This document shows, in pieces, positions 1-6,982 of a DNA stretch of 24,864 nucleotides (position 1 is its first letter; each line of letters starts with the position of its first letter). The DNA is taken from assembly GCA_937995745.1 (NCBI GenBank), contig CALKIU010000034.1, positions 1-24,864 of the forward strand, read 5' to 3'. Below the pieces are notes generated by a model that saw only the letters and a list, made by a program, of their open reading frames with translations, was not told where the DNA came from and made no database searches. The DNA comes from an uncultured Bacillaceae bacterium. GTDB taxonomy: Bacteria > Bacillota > Bacilli > Bacillales > Cytobacillaceae. Made by a program: the position numbers and the translations under genes.

Positions 1-69
1 ACAACATGGGACAAAAAACCCCAAGAATTTGACCATATCAAAATATCAATGAAATCAAACATTTCCCAA

Positions 70-99
70 TAAAAAAAACCCCAAACAATCAAGGGTTTT
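70..99 (-). terminator. Rho-independent terminator of tmRNA
   Basis: Read on the minus strand, AAAACCC pairs with GGGTTTT around an 11-nt loop and runs into an uninterrupted T tract. It lies about 30 bases beyond the mature 3' end of the tmRNA, the expected place for its terminator. The remaining bases to the window edge (1-69) are AT-rich and show no gene. Confidence 0.75.
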
Positions 100-131
100 G
101 ACACAGTGTGATATTAAATGGATTTTTGGAA

Positions 132-487
132 TGGAGACGGTGGGAATCGAACCCACGTCCAGAGATATCGCCACTTAAGCATCTACGAGCGTAGTCGATA
201 TATTTGGGTTTCGCTGATCCTTCCGCCTATCGACAGGCACCCGGTCAGCTAGTCTGATTGGTCTCTTCCTTCATCCTCAGACGGCGGAATCCGGCGTAGC
301 CCACTCAGAATGAGTCCGCTACCCTACCACGTGGGCGATGGAGGGGCGAACCGCTTCAGCAATTAAGCAGCTAAAGCGTAGTTGTTGTTAGCTTTGCCGT
401 TTATTGGCTTTGACGTTGGTGACGCGGCCGATCCCCGCGGCTCGCAGCTTAAGCTCGATCTATCCCTGTCGAAACCATGTCGTCCCC
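132..487 (-). ncRNA. ssrA: tmRNA (transfer-messenger RNA, SsrA)
   Basis: tmRNA rescues ribosomes stalled on broken mRNAs: it enters the A site as alanyl-tRNA with SmpB, then its internal frame is translated to add a degradation tag. The 5' end GGGGACG pairs with the 3' CGTCTCC to form the tRNA-like acceptor stem. The T arm (GGTTCGATTCC) and the encoded CCA are present at the 3' end. The tag frame lies at 363-398. The length of about 356 nt is close to that of the Bacillus subtilis RNA. The RNA lies just downstream of smpB on the same strand, its usual place in Bacillaceae, and has its own promoter and terminator. The 5' end is inferred from acceptor pairing; the primary transcript should be longer and trimmed. 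Confidence 0.97.
363..398 (-). other. tmRNA tag-peptide reading frame
   Basis: The internal frame reads GKANNNYALAA followed by TAA. Adding the alanine carried by the tRNA-like part gives the tag AGKANNNYALAA. The terminal ALAA matches the degron recognised by ClpXP, whose peptidase gene clpP is at the other end of this window. The first codon (GGC) is set by analogy with the B. subtilis tag, which also begins with GK after the charged alanine. Confidence 0.9.
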
Positions 488-559
488 GTGTTAAGAAAGG
501 GACGCTGCACTCAAACGTTCATCTGTATTCAGTTGCAGCCACATCCTGTAGCAATAAAT

Positions 560-587
560 ATTATAGCATATTTGATGAATAATACAA
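560..587 (-). promoter_or_regulatory. Candidate sigma-A promoter of ssrA, extended -10
   Basis: On the minus strand a perfect TATAAT (560-565) is preceded by TGC, an extended -10. A weak -35 (TTGTAT, 582-587) lies 16 bp away. A better hexamer, TTGACA at 589-594, is 23 bp from the -10, too far for a normal promoter. Transcription would start about 65 bases before the mature tmRNA, in the smpB-ssrA gap. Confidence 0.6.
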
Positions 588-600
588 CTGTCAAATGTTT

Positions 601-1071
601 CTACGCCATTTTTTGGCGTTCGCGGAATGCCCGTTCGATTTCGCGCTTGGCTTCTTTGCGTTTCAGCTCTTCACGCTTGTCATATTTTTTCTTACCTTTT
701 GCCAGGCCAATCAGCACTTTGGCATATCCGTTTTTCAAATATATTTTCAACGGAACGAGAGAGTACCCGGCTTGCTTCGTTTCGCCTACCAGCTTATTGA
801 TTTCCCTTTTATGAAGGAGAAGCTTGCGCGTTCTTTCCGGATCGTGGTTGAAACGGTTTCCTTTTTCGTACGGGCTGATATGCATTCCAATCAAAAAGAC
901 TTCGCCGTCTTTAATTTGAGCGTACGAATCTTTCAAATTGACGCGGCCGGCGCGAATCGATTTGATTTCCGTGCCTTTGAGGACGATTCCGGCTTCGTAT
1001 GTTTCTTCAATAAAATAGTCGTGATAAGCTTTTTTATTTTGCGCAATTAATTTGCCTGAGCCTTTGGACAT
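601..1071 (-). CDS. smpB: SsrA-binding protein SmpB
   Basis: SmpB is the essential protein partner of tmRNA in trans-translation. It binds the tRNA-like domain, mimics the missing codon-anticodon helix in the decoding centre and delivers tmRNA to stalled ribosomes. At 156 residues the protein is full length for the family. It has the OB-fold core with the conserved segments AYHDYFIEETYEAGIVLKGT and GMHISPYEKG, and the basic C-terminal tail (KKYDKREELKRKEAKREIER) that enters the mRNA channel. The ATG start has a good upstream Shine-Dalgarno (AAGGGGGG). The gene lies between rnr and ssrA, the normal Bacillus order, and has its own candidate promoter, so it need not depend on rnr transcription. 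No truncation or unusual residue is seen. Confidence 0.98.
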   Translation of the reverse strand: MSKGSGKLIAQNKKAYHDYFIEETYEAGIVLKGTEIKSIRAGRVNLKDSYAQIKDGEVFLIGMHISPYEKGNRFNHDPERTRKLLLHKREINKLVGETKQAGYSLVPLKIYLKNGYAKVLIGLAKGKKKYDKREELKRKEAKREIERAFRERQKMA

Positions 1072-1098
1072 CTTCTTTCCCCCCTTACTATGACCTTT

Positions 1099-1127
1099 AT
1101 TTTAACAAAATTTTAATGCAATCACAA
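1099..1127 (-). promoter_or_regulatory. Candidate sigma-A promoter of smpB
   Basis: The minus strand reads TTGTGA (1122-1127), 17 bp, then TAAAAT (1099-1104), which would start transcription about 20 bases before the smpB ATG. Spacing is ideal; the hexamers match the consensus at 4 and 5 of 6 positions. Confidence 0.6.
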
Positions 1128-1457
1128 TCGGGACGATAATGCCGGAGTTGCCCGCCGCATCAGGCGTGCGTTTTAGAGCGTATCGGTGCGGTCCCTGGAG
1201 AGAGAACGCAATTCCGGACAAACGGGCCCGTTAGTTTCCCTTTTTATTTCCGCGGTGCCGGGTTGTTTTTCCTGGTCCGGCTCGTTTCGACGGAATCCGA
1301 TTATTTTCGCAGGTAAGGTTTTAGTCAGGCCTGTTACCGAAGGTCCCGGGCTCCATCCCGCCGGTTCCGGGCTCCTTCGGCGGAGTGCCGATTGTTCCCG
1401 CCGGGTGGTTCCCTTCCCGCCGGGTCGGGATCTTTTTACGGCCAGCCTATATTTTGC
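1128..1457. other. GC-rich noncoding spacer between rnr and smpB
   Basis: About 330 bases without a credible gene. Open frames here have no ribosome binding site and overlap rnr or run into the promoter. The stretch is GC-rich compared with the AT-rich gaps elsewhere in the window. It contains short repeated motifs, for example two copies of TTCCCGCCGGGT near 1396-1430 and two GGTTCCGGGCTCC-like strings near 1340-1375. No recognised RNA family was identified. Confidence 0.5.
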
Positions 1458-1492
1458 AAAAGAAAAGAGAACCTGCGTGAGCCGGCTCTCTT
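1458..1492 (-). terminator. Rho-independent terminator of rnr
   Basis: On the minus strand AAGAGAGCC (1484-1492) pairs with GGTTCTCTT (1465-1473) with one G-T wobble around a 10-nt loop, followed by TTCTTTT. It sits 15 bases after the rnr stop codon and should separate rnr from smpB. Confidence 0.75.
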
Positions 1493-1506
1493 CATTCAAT
1501 ATGTCG

Positions 1507-3819
1507 TCAACGTTTCTTTTTTCGTTTCGCTTTTGGCGCATTTTCGTAAAACTTTTTCTTCTGCTTGTTTTTTCCGGCAGATAAAAGGTCCTTCCTGGTT
1601 TTCTTGCGAAGTTTCCGCACGGCGGTGCTGTCCGCTTTGATTACTTTCGCTTCGCGGATGGCCCCCTTCGACCGTCGTCCTTTCATGCCGACAATTTCAA
1701 AATCAATGGCGCGTTCGTCTTTGTTGACGTTGATGACCCGGACGGTGATTTCGTCGCCAATCCGGAACACATTTCCCGTCCGCTCGCCAATCATGGCGTA
1801 ATGCCTTTCATCGTAGTGATAGTAATCATCCGTCATATAACTGACATGAACCAAACCTTCAATTGTGTTCGGCAGTTCGACAAACATGCCAAAGTTCGTA
1901 ATGGAACTAATGATGCCGTCAAACTCCTGCCCGATTTTATCCTCCATGAATTCCGCCTTTTTCAACTCTTCCGTTTCCCGCTCGGCCTCGACGGCCCGGC
2001 GTTCCATCCGTGAAGAATGATCAGCGATGTCAGGAAGCAGCTGTTCCCACTTGGACCGTGTTTCCGGGTCGATTTTTCCTTCAATTAAATACGTGCGGAT
2101 GAGGCGGTGGACAATCAAGTCCGGATAACGCCTGATCGGGGCCGTGAAATGAGTATAATAATCGGTGGACAGGCCGAAGTGACCGACATTTTCCGTATCA
2201 TATTTTGCCTGCTTCATCGACCGGAGCATGACGGTGGAAATGACCATTTCTTCCGGTTTGCCTTGCACGGCTTCGATGATTTCCTGCAAAGCCCGCGGGT
2301 GCACGGAATTGGCCGTCCCTTTCACGATGTAGCCGAAGTTGGTGATAAACTCGAAAAATCTTTGCAGTTTTTCCTCTTTCGGATCCTCGTGTATCCGGTA
2401 AATAAACGGCACATCGAGCCAGTGAAAATGCTCGGCCACCGTTTCATTGGCCGCCAGCATGAACTCTTCAATGAGCCGTTCGGCAACGGAGCGCTCTCTA
2501 ATCACGACGTCAATCGGATGTCCGTCCTCGTCGACAAGAACCTGTGCCTCTTTAAAATCAAAGTCAATCGCTCCTCGGGCCATCCGTTTTTCCCGCAAAA
2601 TCGAAGCCAGTTCTTCCATCATTTGAAACATCGGCACGAGCGGCTCATATTTTTTCATCAATTCCTCGTCTTTGTCGACGAGAATTTTGTTGACATCGCT
2701 GTAGGTCATCCGCTCCGTTGAACGAATGACACTTTCAAAAATGTTGTAGCCGACGACGTCGCCGTTTTCATTGATTTCCATCTCGCAAGATATCGCGAGG
2801 CGGTCTTCATGCGGGTTGAGAGAACAAATGCCGTTCGAGAGACGGTGCGGCAGCATTGGAATGACCCGATCCACGAGGTAAACGCTCGTGCCCCGTTCGG
2901 CCGCTTCCCGGTCCATCGGTGAGCCCTCTGTTACGTAATAAGAAACGTCGGCGATGTGCACTCCAAGCTTATAGTTCCCGTTCTCCAGCTTCGTGACGCT
3001 TACGGCGTCGTCCAAATCTTTGGCGTCCTCGCCGTCTATCGTGACGACGACTTGATCGCGCAGATCGCGGCGTCTTTTGATCTCTTTTTCATCAATGGTG
3101 TCAGGAAGGGAATTCGCCTGGGCAAGGACGTCTTCCGGAAACGGTCCGGGCAGGCCGTGTTTGTGGATGATCGAAAGAATATCCACCCCCGGGTCGTTTT
3201 TGTGCCCGAGGATTTTGACAACCTCCCCAACGGCGCTTTTCCTGCCTTCCGGATAGGAGGTCAATTTTACGACGACTTTGTGGCCTTCGACGGCTCCGTG
3301 GACAGCATCTTTCGGGATAAAGATGTCATTGGTGAACCTTTTGTCATCAGGAATGACAAATCCGAAATATTTGCTGTCCACATATGTGCCGACAATATGT
3401 GTTGTCGCCCTTTCAATGATGCGGATGACCGTTCCTTCCCGCCGCTGGCCGAATCTCTCCGTTGAAACCCGGGCGAGGACGAGGTCGCCGTGCATGGCAT
3501 CACCCGTTTCACCGGGAGGTATGAACAGATCGTCTATTCCGGGTTCCTCGGGAACGACAAAAGCATACCCTTTCGCATGGGCGGTAAAACGTCCCCGGAC
3601 GAGGTTCATTTTCTCCGGAACGCCGTAGCGGTTGCTTCTTGTCCGCACGACGAGCCCTTTTTCCTCCATATACACAAGGGCTTTAACAAAATCTTTAAAA
3701 TCGGCTGCGTCTTCAATGCCGAATGCTTCTTCGAGTTCCTGCACCGTTAATGGTTTATAAGCCTCATCGCGCATATATTGAAGCAATTTTTCCACGTGGT
3801 GCTGAATTTGTTCGTCCAC
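1507..3819 (-). CDS. rnr: Ribonuclease R (3'-5' exoribonuclease)
   Basis: RNase R is a processive 3'-5' exoribonuclease of the RNB (RNase II) family that degrades structured RNA and, with tmRNA-SmpB, mRNAs from stalled ribosomes. Domain order is normal: an N-terminal winged helix (first ~70 residues), two cold-shock/OB domains, the RNB domain, an S1 domain near residues 630-710 and a lysine-rich tail ending KAKRKKKR. The RNB active-site signature DGEDAKDLDDAVS, with its metal-binding aspartates, is intact near residues 262-274. The open frame extends upstream to an ATG at 3843, but the Shine-Dalgarno AAAGGAGGG lies inside that extension, 6 bases before a GTG at 3819. The GTG start gives 770 residues, a normal length, beginning MDEQIQHHVEKLL. 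The neighbours est (upstream) and smpB-ssrA (downstream) are the usual ones. Confidence 0.97.
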   Translation of the reverse strand: MDEQIQHHVEKLLQYMRDEAYKPLTVQELEEAFGIEDAADFKDFVKALVYMEEKGLVVRTRSNRYGVPEKMNLVRGRFTAHAKGYAFVVPEEPGIDDLFIPPGETGDAMHGDLVLARVSTERFGQRREGTVIRIIERATTHIVGTYVDSKYFGFVIPDDKRFTNDIFIPKDAVHGAVEGHKVVVKLTSYPEGRKSAVGEVVKILGHKNDPGVDILSIIHKHGLPGPFPEDVLAQANSLPDTIDEKEIKRRRDLRDQVVVTIDGEDAKDLDDAVSVTKLENGNYKLGVHIADVSYYVTEGSPMDREAAERGTSVYLVDRVIPMLPHRLSNGICSLNPHEDRLAISCEMEINENGDVVGYNIFESVIRSTERMTYSDVNKILVDKDEELMKKYEPLVPMFQMMEELASILREKRMARGAIDFDFKEAQVLVDEDGHPIDVVIRERSVAERLIEEFMLAANETVAEHFHWLDVPFIYRIHEDPKEEKLQRFFEFITNFGYIVKGTANSVHPRALQEIIEAVQGKPEEMVISTVMLRSMKQAKYDTENVGHFGLSTDYYTHFTAPIRRYPDLIVHRLIRTYLIEGKIDPETRSKWEQLLPDIADHSSRMERRAVEAERETEELKKAEFMEDKIGQEFDGIISSITNFGMFVELPNTIEGLVHVSYMTDDYYHYDERHYAMIGERTGNVFRIGDEITVRVINVNKDERAIDFEIVGMKGRRSKGAIREAKVIKADSTAVRKLRKKTRKDLLSAGKNKQKKKFYENAPKAKRKKKR

Positions 3820-3825
3820 GATTAT

Positions 3826-3834
3826 CCCTCCTTT
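3826..3834 (-). promoter_or_regulatory. Shine-Dalgarno that fixes the rnr start
   Basis: The minus strand reads AAAGGAGGG, nearly perfectly complementary to the 16S 3' end, with a 6-nt spacer to GTG at 3817-3819. Because it lies within the extended open frame, the upstream ATG at 3843 is unlikely to be used. Confidence 0.85.
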
Positions 3835-3942
3835 TTGATTCATGGTGTTCGTTCTGAGGCGTTCAGATTTTTTTGCCCGGCTTTTTCGGGTGCGAAAGCC
3901 CGATCAGCGGTTTTGTATCCGTGCGGCCGTCTGAGGGTGCTG

Positions 3943-4698
3943 TTACCGGTCCGCATCTTGCCAATCGAGTTTTTCCAAAAACTGATACACATCCTCATGC
4001 AACTGGTCCCGCTCTTTGTCCAGCGTAATCACATGACCCGATTCCTCGTACCATTTCAGTTCTTTTACCGGGGATTCCACTTCGTTATAAATGATATTGG
4101 CGCTGTCCGGTTCAATCATGGTGTCGTGGCGGGCCTGGACGACAAACGTCGGCGCATAAATCATATCGATATTTTCCCTGACCTCGGCGACGAGATCCCA
4201 AATTTCTTTTAATGTTTTTATCGGTACTGCGGCAAACTCTTCCATTTCTTTTTCTATTTGCGCCGGCGTTTTGCCTTCCCTCTTTTTGTAATCGCGGGCA
4301 AATTGCAAAACTCCTTGCAGCATCTTTTCCTTGCTTTGAAAATACATCGGCGTACACATGGGAATAATTCCTTTTATTGGTACAGTGTACCCCAATTTCA
4401 AGGAAAATACGCCTCCGAGGGACAGTCCGGCTACAGCGATTTCTTCGTAGCCTTTTTCTCTGAGAAATTCATATGCATCCATGACATCCTGCCACCAGTC
4501 ATCCGGACCGTACTGAAACATTTCCTCGGGGGACGCATCATGTCCCTTGTAGATGGGGGCATAACAAGTGTAGCCTTTTTTCTCCAAATACCGGGCCAAC
4601 ATGCGGTTGTCGGCGCTGTTTCCCGTAAATCCGTGCAGCAATAACACGGCCCGCTGGCCTTTTTCAAAGAAAAACGGCTGGGGCTTCAATATTTTCAT
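3943..4698 (-). CDS. est: Carboxylesterase of the Est30 type (alpha/beta hydrolase)
   Basis: This cytoplasmic serine esterase of the alpha/beta-hydrolase fold is closely similar, from memory of the family, to Geobacillus Est30, which hydrolyses short-chain esters. The nucleophile serine is in GLSLGG (S93), the acid is D192 (QARHD) and the histidine is H222 (SGHVITLD). The oxyanion-hole HGFTG motif is near residue 22. With the ATG at 4698 the protein has 251 residues and begins MKILKPQPFFFEKGQRAVLL, as in the family. The open frame runs 51 codons further upstream, but that part is unlike the family, and an AAAGGAG lies 10-13 bases before 4698. It sits between secG and rnr. A terminator separates it from secG, so it probably has its own promoter, though no strong one is visible. 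The physiological substrate is unknown. Confidence 0.93.
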   Translation of the reverse strand: MKILKPQPFFFEKGQRAVLLLHGFTGNSADNRMLARYLEKKGYTCYAPIYKGHDASPEEMFQYGPDDWWQDVMDAYEFLREKGYEEIAVAGLSLGGVFSLKLGYTVPIKGIIPMCTPMYFQSKEKMLQGVLQFARDYKKREGKTPAQIEKEMEEFAAVPIKTLKEIWDLVAEVRENIDMIYAPTFVVQARHDTMIEPDSANIIYNEVESPVKELKWYEESGHVITLDKERDQLHEDVYQFLEKLDWQDADR

Positions 4699-5013
4699 GT
4701 ATGTAAAACTCCTTTTTGTCTGAAATGAAATGTGATAGCGGCCGGTTCTGCCAAGTCTTGATTGATAGAATTGTTTTCCAAATGAAAAGGACAGTGTCCA
4801 ATTTTTCAAAAAGATGGCTTCCTCTTCTGCTTTTAGTTTAAACAAACTCAACTTTCCTCATCCACCAAAAGGCTTAGACGGATGGGCCGGGGAGAAGAGT
4901 TGGGAGCGTTACGCGGTCAGGGAGTTTAAGATTGCCGTATCCTCCGGGCATTGTGCCGGTTTGATTCGCCATGCAGTTTGCGCTTCCAGGGCCGGTTATC
5001 CGGGTTCGGCGGC
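4699..5013. other. Noncoding gap between secG terminator and est
   Basis: About 315 bases. Open frames here lack ribosome binding sites and family resemblance. On the minus strand there are weak -35-like sequences (TTGGAA, TTGAAA) upstream of est but no convincing -10 at the right distance. Short palindromes GTTTAAAC (near 4838) and GGACACTGTCC (near 4790-4800) are present. No RNA family was recognised. Confidence 0.4.
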
Positions 5014-5015
5014 AA

Positions 5016-5052
5016 CAAAAAACCTGACCGTCTGTTTTTCCTTGGTCAGGTT
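5016..5052 (-). terminator. Rho-independent terminator of secG
   Basis: A perfect 9-bp stem, AACCTGACC with GGTCAGGTT, is followed on the minus strand by TTTTTG. It begins 10 bases after the secG stop and should end most secG transcripts before est. Confidence 0.9.
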
Positions 5053-5062
5053 GACTTGCTTT

Positions 5063-5293
5063 TTATATGAAATATGCAAGGATGATCGTAATTAGGAAGA
5101 ATAATACAGCAAGTACGATGGTGGTACGGTGTAAAATGAGATCTATTCCGCGTGCTTTCTGTTTACCAAAAAGCTGTTCCGCCCCGCCTGCAATGACGCC
5201 GGAAAGACCTGCACTTCTGCCGGACTGAAGCAGTACTACCGCTATCAACGCAATCGCCACGATCACGAGCAAAACAATCAAAACTGTTTCCAC
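5063..5293 (-). CDS. secG: Protein translocase subunit SecG
   Basis: SecG is the small third subunit of the SecYEG membrane channel that exports unfolded proteins with SecA. The 76-residue product has two hydrophobic segments (about residues 2-22 and 53-74). Between them is the conserved cytoplasmic loop with AGLSGVIAGGAEQLFGKQKA and the RGIDLILHR segment, almost the same as in B. subtilis. The open frame reaches 5329, but a strong AGGAGGTGGA lies just before a GTG at 5293. Starting there gives the usual length and N-terminus (METVLIVLLVIV). It has its own candidate promoter upstream and a strong terminator downstream. It heads the secG-est-rnr-smpB gene order typical of the family. Confidence 0.97.
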   Translation of the reverse strand: METVLIVLLVIVAIALIAVVLLQSGRSAGLSGVIAGGAEQLFGKQKARGIDLILHRTTIVLAVLFFLITIILAYFI

Positions 5294-5336
5294 CTTGTCC
5301 ACCTCCTGAAACGACCTTGGCACTATCATCTAATTT

Positions 5337-5366
5337 ATCATACATGAAAACGGGTGACAAATTCAA
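5337..5366 (-). promoter_or_regulatory. Candidate sigma-A promoter of secG
   Basis: The minus strand reads TTGAAT (5361-5366), 18 bp, then TATGAT (5337-5342). This would start transcription about 35-40 bases before the secG GTG. One hexamer position deviates at the -10 and two at the -35. Confidence 0.6.
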
Positions 5367-5781
5367 TATACGATTTCTTTTAAATGGTCTCTTGAATGAA
5401 GAGAGGATTCCCCTACTTTCTTTTTTGATTTTCGCCAGTAAACATTTTGCCCATGGGGGGAGCCCTCTTTTTTTCATGCTTCCGTGTTTTACCCGGCGAC
5501 CTTTTCATCCAGGTAAACGTTTATAGTTATGATTTCAGTGGATATTCAAAAGCGAGCCATCTTGAATTGCTTCAATGACAAGCAATGGCTTATCGTCTAA
5601 CAGTTGTTCCGAACGTTTTTGAAAAATCAGTTTTGTTTTAATATGAGAAAGGCGACATCTGATTTTGAGAGACTTTTTTTCAAATCTGTTCTTTAAAAAA
5701 AGCAAATTCAAAGCAGGATTCTGGCGGTTTTTGACGAATTTTTAAAAGACATGTCATTTTGAATTAAGAAGGAGTGAGGGC
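5367..5781. other. Noncoding region between divergent secG and NERD gene
   Basis: About 415 bases, AT-rich, without a credible gene. A bulged hairpin can form at 5555-5590 (AGCCA with TGGCT outside, TTGCTT with AAGCAA inside), not followed by a T tract on either strand. A TTGACG at about 5737 could be a -35 for the plus-strand gene, but no good -10 follows at 16-18 bp. The promoter of the NERD gene is therefore not identified. Confidence 0.4.
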
Positions 5782-6780
5782 ATGTATATAAAGAAACCAG
5801 CAAAACCCGAAGATATTCCCCGCCTGGAGGCACTGCTGCGCAGGCTTCCGGATGAGCATCCTCAACGGCCGCTCATCGAAAAGGATTTGGCGAAACAGCT
5901 CCGCGGTTGGCAAGGCGAAAAGGCCGTGTCCTACTATCTGGATTTTCTCCCCGAAAAGGAGTACCTCATTTTTCATCATCTGCGACTCCCCTCTGGAAAG
6001 TACCACTTCCAAATGGACTTTTTGGTTTTAACCACCCGTTTCGCATTGATTCTTGAATGCAAAAATTTTTTCGGCACGCTGGTGTTTGATGAACCGTTCA
6101 ACCAGTTGATACGTGTGGTCGATGATGTAGAAGAAGGGTTCCAAGATCCGATTTCCCAAGCTAAATGGCATAAAAGGCAACTGCAACAATGGCTGGAGGA
6201 CCATGGTTTCCCCGCTCTGCCTATTGATTTTCTTGTTGTTATCAGCGAACCTTCCACCATTATTAAAGCGGCAACCCACAGTCCGGAAACAAAACGGCAT
6301 GTTGTCCATGCTCAGGCTCTGTTGGAGCGAATGATGCGAGTAACGAAAAGATACCAAGAAGATGTTCTTGATGACAAGACGCTGCGAAAACTGTGCAAAT
6401 GGCTGTTAAAAAGCCATGCGCCGAAACATACAAATGTGCTGGAGAAGTACCATGTGTCAGAAACGGAATTGTTAAAAGGGGTGCAATGCCCGGAATGCGG
6501 AAAATTACCGATGAAGCGGGTGCACGGCGGGTGGGAGTGCCCGTTTTGTCACAAAAAAGACAAAAACGCCCATTTAGGAGCCCTGCGAGATTATTTTTTA
6601 CTTATTGATTCGTCGATTACGAATAAAAAATTCCGCGATTTTGTGGGGTGCGGGTCGCTCGATACGACAAAAAGGCTTCTCGCCGAGTTGGAATTGCCTT
6701 TTTTAGGTGATAAAAAAGGTAGAATATACCTAAAACCGAAAAATCTGGATAAATTTCTACCTTCTAAAAAGAAAAGTTGA
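5782..6780 (+). CDS. NERD-domain (nuclease-related) protein with C4 zinc finger
   Basis: The 332-residue protein has an N-terminal NERD domain, a PD-(D/E)xK nuclease-like fold. The expected residues are present: GE at 45-46, D79 in QMD, E92-x-K94 in LECKN and Q126 in SQAKWHK, so the active site looks intact. A zinc finger follows with CPEC (236-239) and CPFC (253-256). The last 50 residues (TNKKFRDFVGC...TTKRLLAELELP...KKGRIYLKP) look like a small helix-turn-helix with a beta hairpin. Together these suggest a DNA-acting enzyme or DNA-binding protein, but no function has been shown for this class. The ATG at 5782 has AAGGAG upstream. No signal peptide or membrane segment is seen. It is a lone plus-strand gene inserted between conserved minus-strand blocks and converges on eno. 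Its stop codon is 16 bases from the first copy of the repeat array at 6797. Confidence 0.88.
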   Translation: MYIKKPAKPEDIPRLEALLRRLPDEHPQRPLIEKDLAKQLRGWQGEKAVSYYLDFLPEKEYLIFHHLRLPSGKYHFQMDFLVLTTRFALILECKNFFGTLVFDEPFNQLIRVVDDVEEGFQDPISQAKWHKRQLQQWLEDHGFPALPIDFLVVISEPSTIIKAATHSPETKRHVVHAQALLERMMRVTKRYQEDVLDDKTLRKLCKWLLKSHAPKHTNVLEKYHVSETELLKGVQCPECGKLPMKRVHGGWECPFCHKKDKNAHLGALRDYFLLIDSSITNKKFRDFVGCGSLDTTKRLLAELELPFLGDKKGRIYLKPKNLDKFLPSKKKS

Positions 6781-6796
6781 GTGACTAAAATCAACA

Positions 6797-6907
6797 TATT
6801 GGCGAATTCGACCAATATATTGGCGATTTTTCAATTTTATTGGCGAAAATCTAAATTTATTGGCGAAAATTCAATTTTATTGGCGAATTTCCCACATATA
6901 TTGGCGA
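6797..6907 (+). repeat. Six-copy TATTGGCGA array, 20-21 bp period
   Basis: TATTGGCGA begins at 6797, 6818, 6838, 6858, 6878 and 6899, giving spacings of 21, 20, 20, 20 and 21 bp. The bases between copies are AT-rich and partly conserved (AAAATTCAATTT, AAAATCTAAATTT). The spacing is about two helical turns, so all copies face the same side of the DNA, as for an array of protein binding sites or iterons. The copies are direct, not inverted, so they do not form a terminator. Open frames read through the array (FIGEN, ILAN and YWRK-like strings) are repeat artefacts. The array fills the gap between the NERD gene and the eno terminator. Confidence 0.93.
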
Positions 6908-6936
6908 ACCCCCCTCCAACGACCTGTATCAATCGG

Positions 6937-6960
6937 AAAAGGGCGGCCCAAAGGCCGCCC
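6937..6960 (-). terminator. Rho-independent terminator of eno
   Basis: GGGCGGCC pairs with GGCCGCCC (8 bp perfect) around a 4-nt loop. On the minus strand it is followed by TTTT, 22 bases after the eno stop. It may also stop plus-strand transcription from the NERD gene, though the T tract on that side is poor. Confidence 0.85.
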
Positions 6961-6982
6961 TTCACCTATTTTAGAACAAGTT

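Noticed and set aside
589..594. Perfect TTGACA as the -35 of the tmRNA promoter
   Set aside because: It is 23 bp from the TATAAT, too far for sigma-A; the extended -10 with a weaker -35 at 16 bp is preferred.
1173..1640. Open frames in the rnr-smpB gap on both strands
   Set aside because: They overlap the rnr 3' end and its terminator, lack ribosome binding sites, and have GC-driven low-complexity translations.
6797..6907. CRISPR array
   Set aside because: The repeat unit is only 9-10 bp with a 20-21 bp period. The intervening bases are too short and too alike to be spacers, and no cas genes are in the window.
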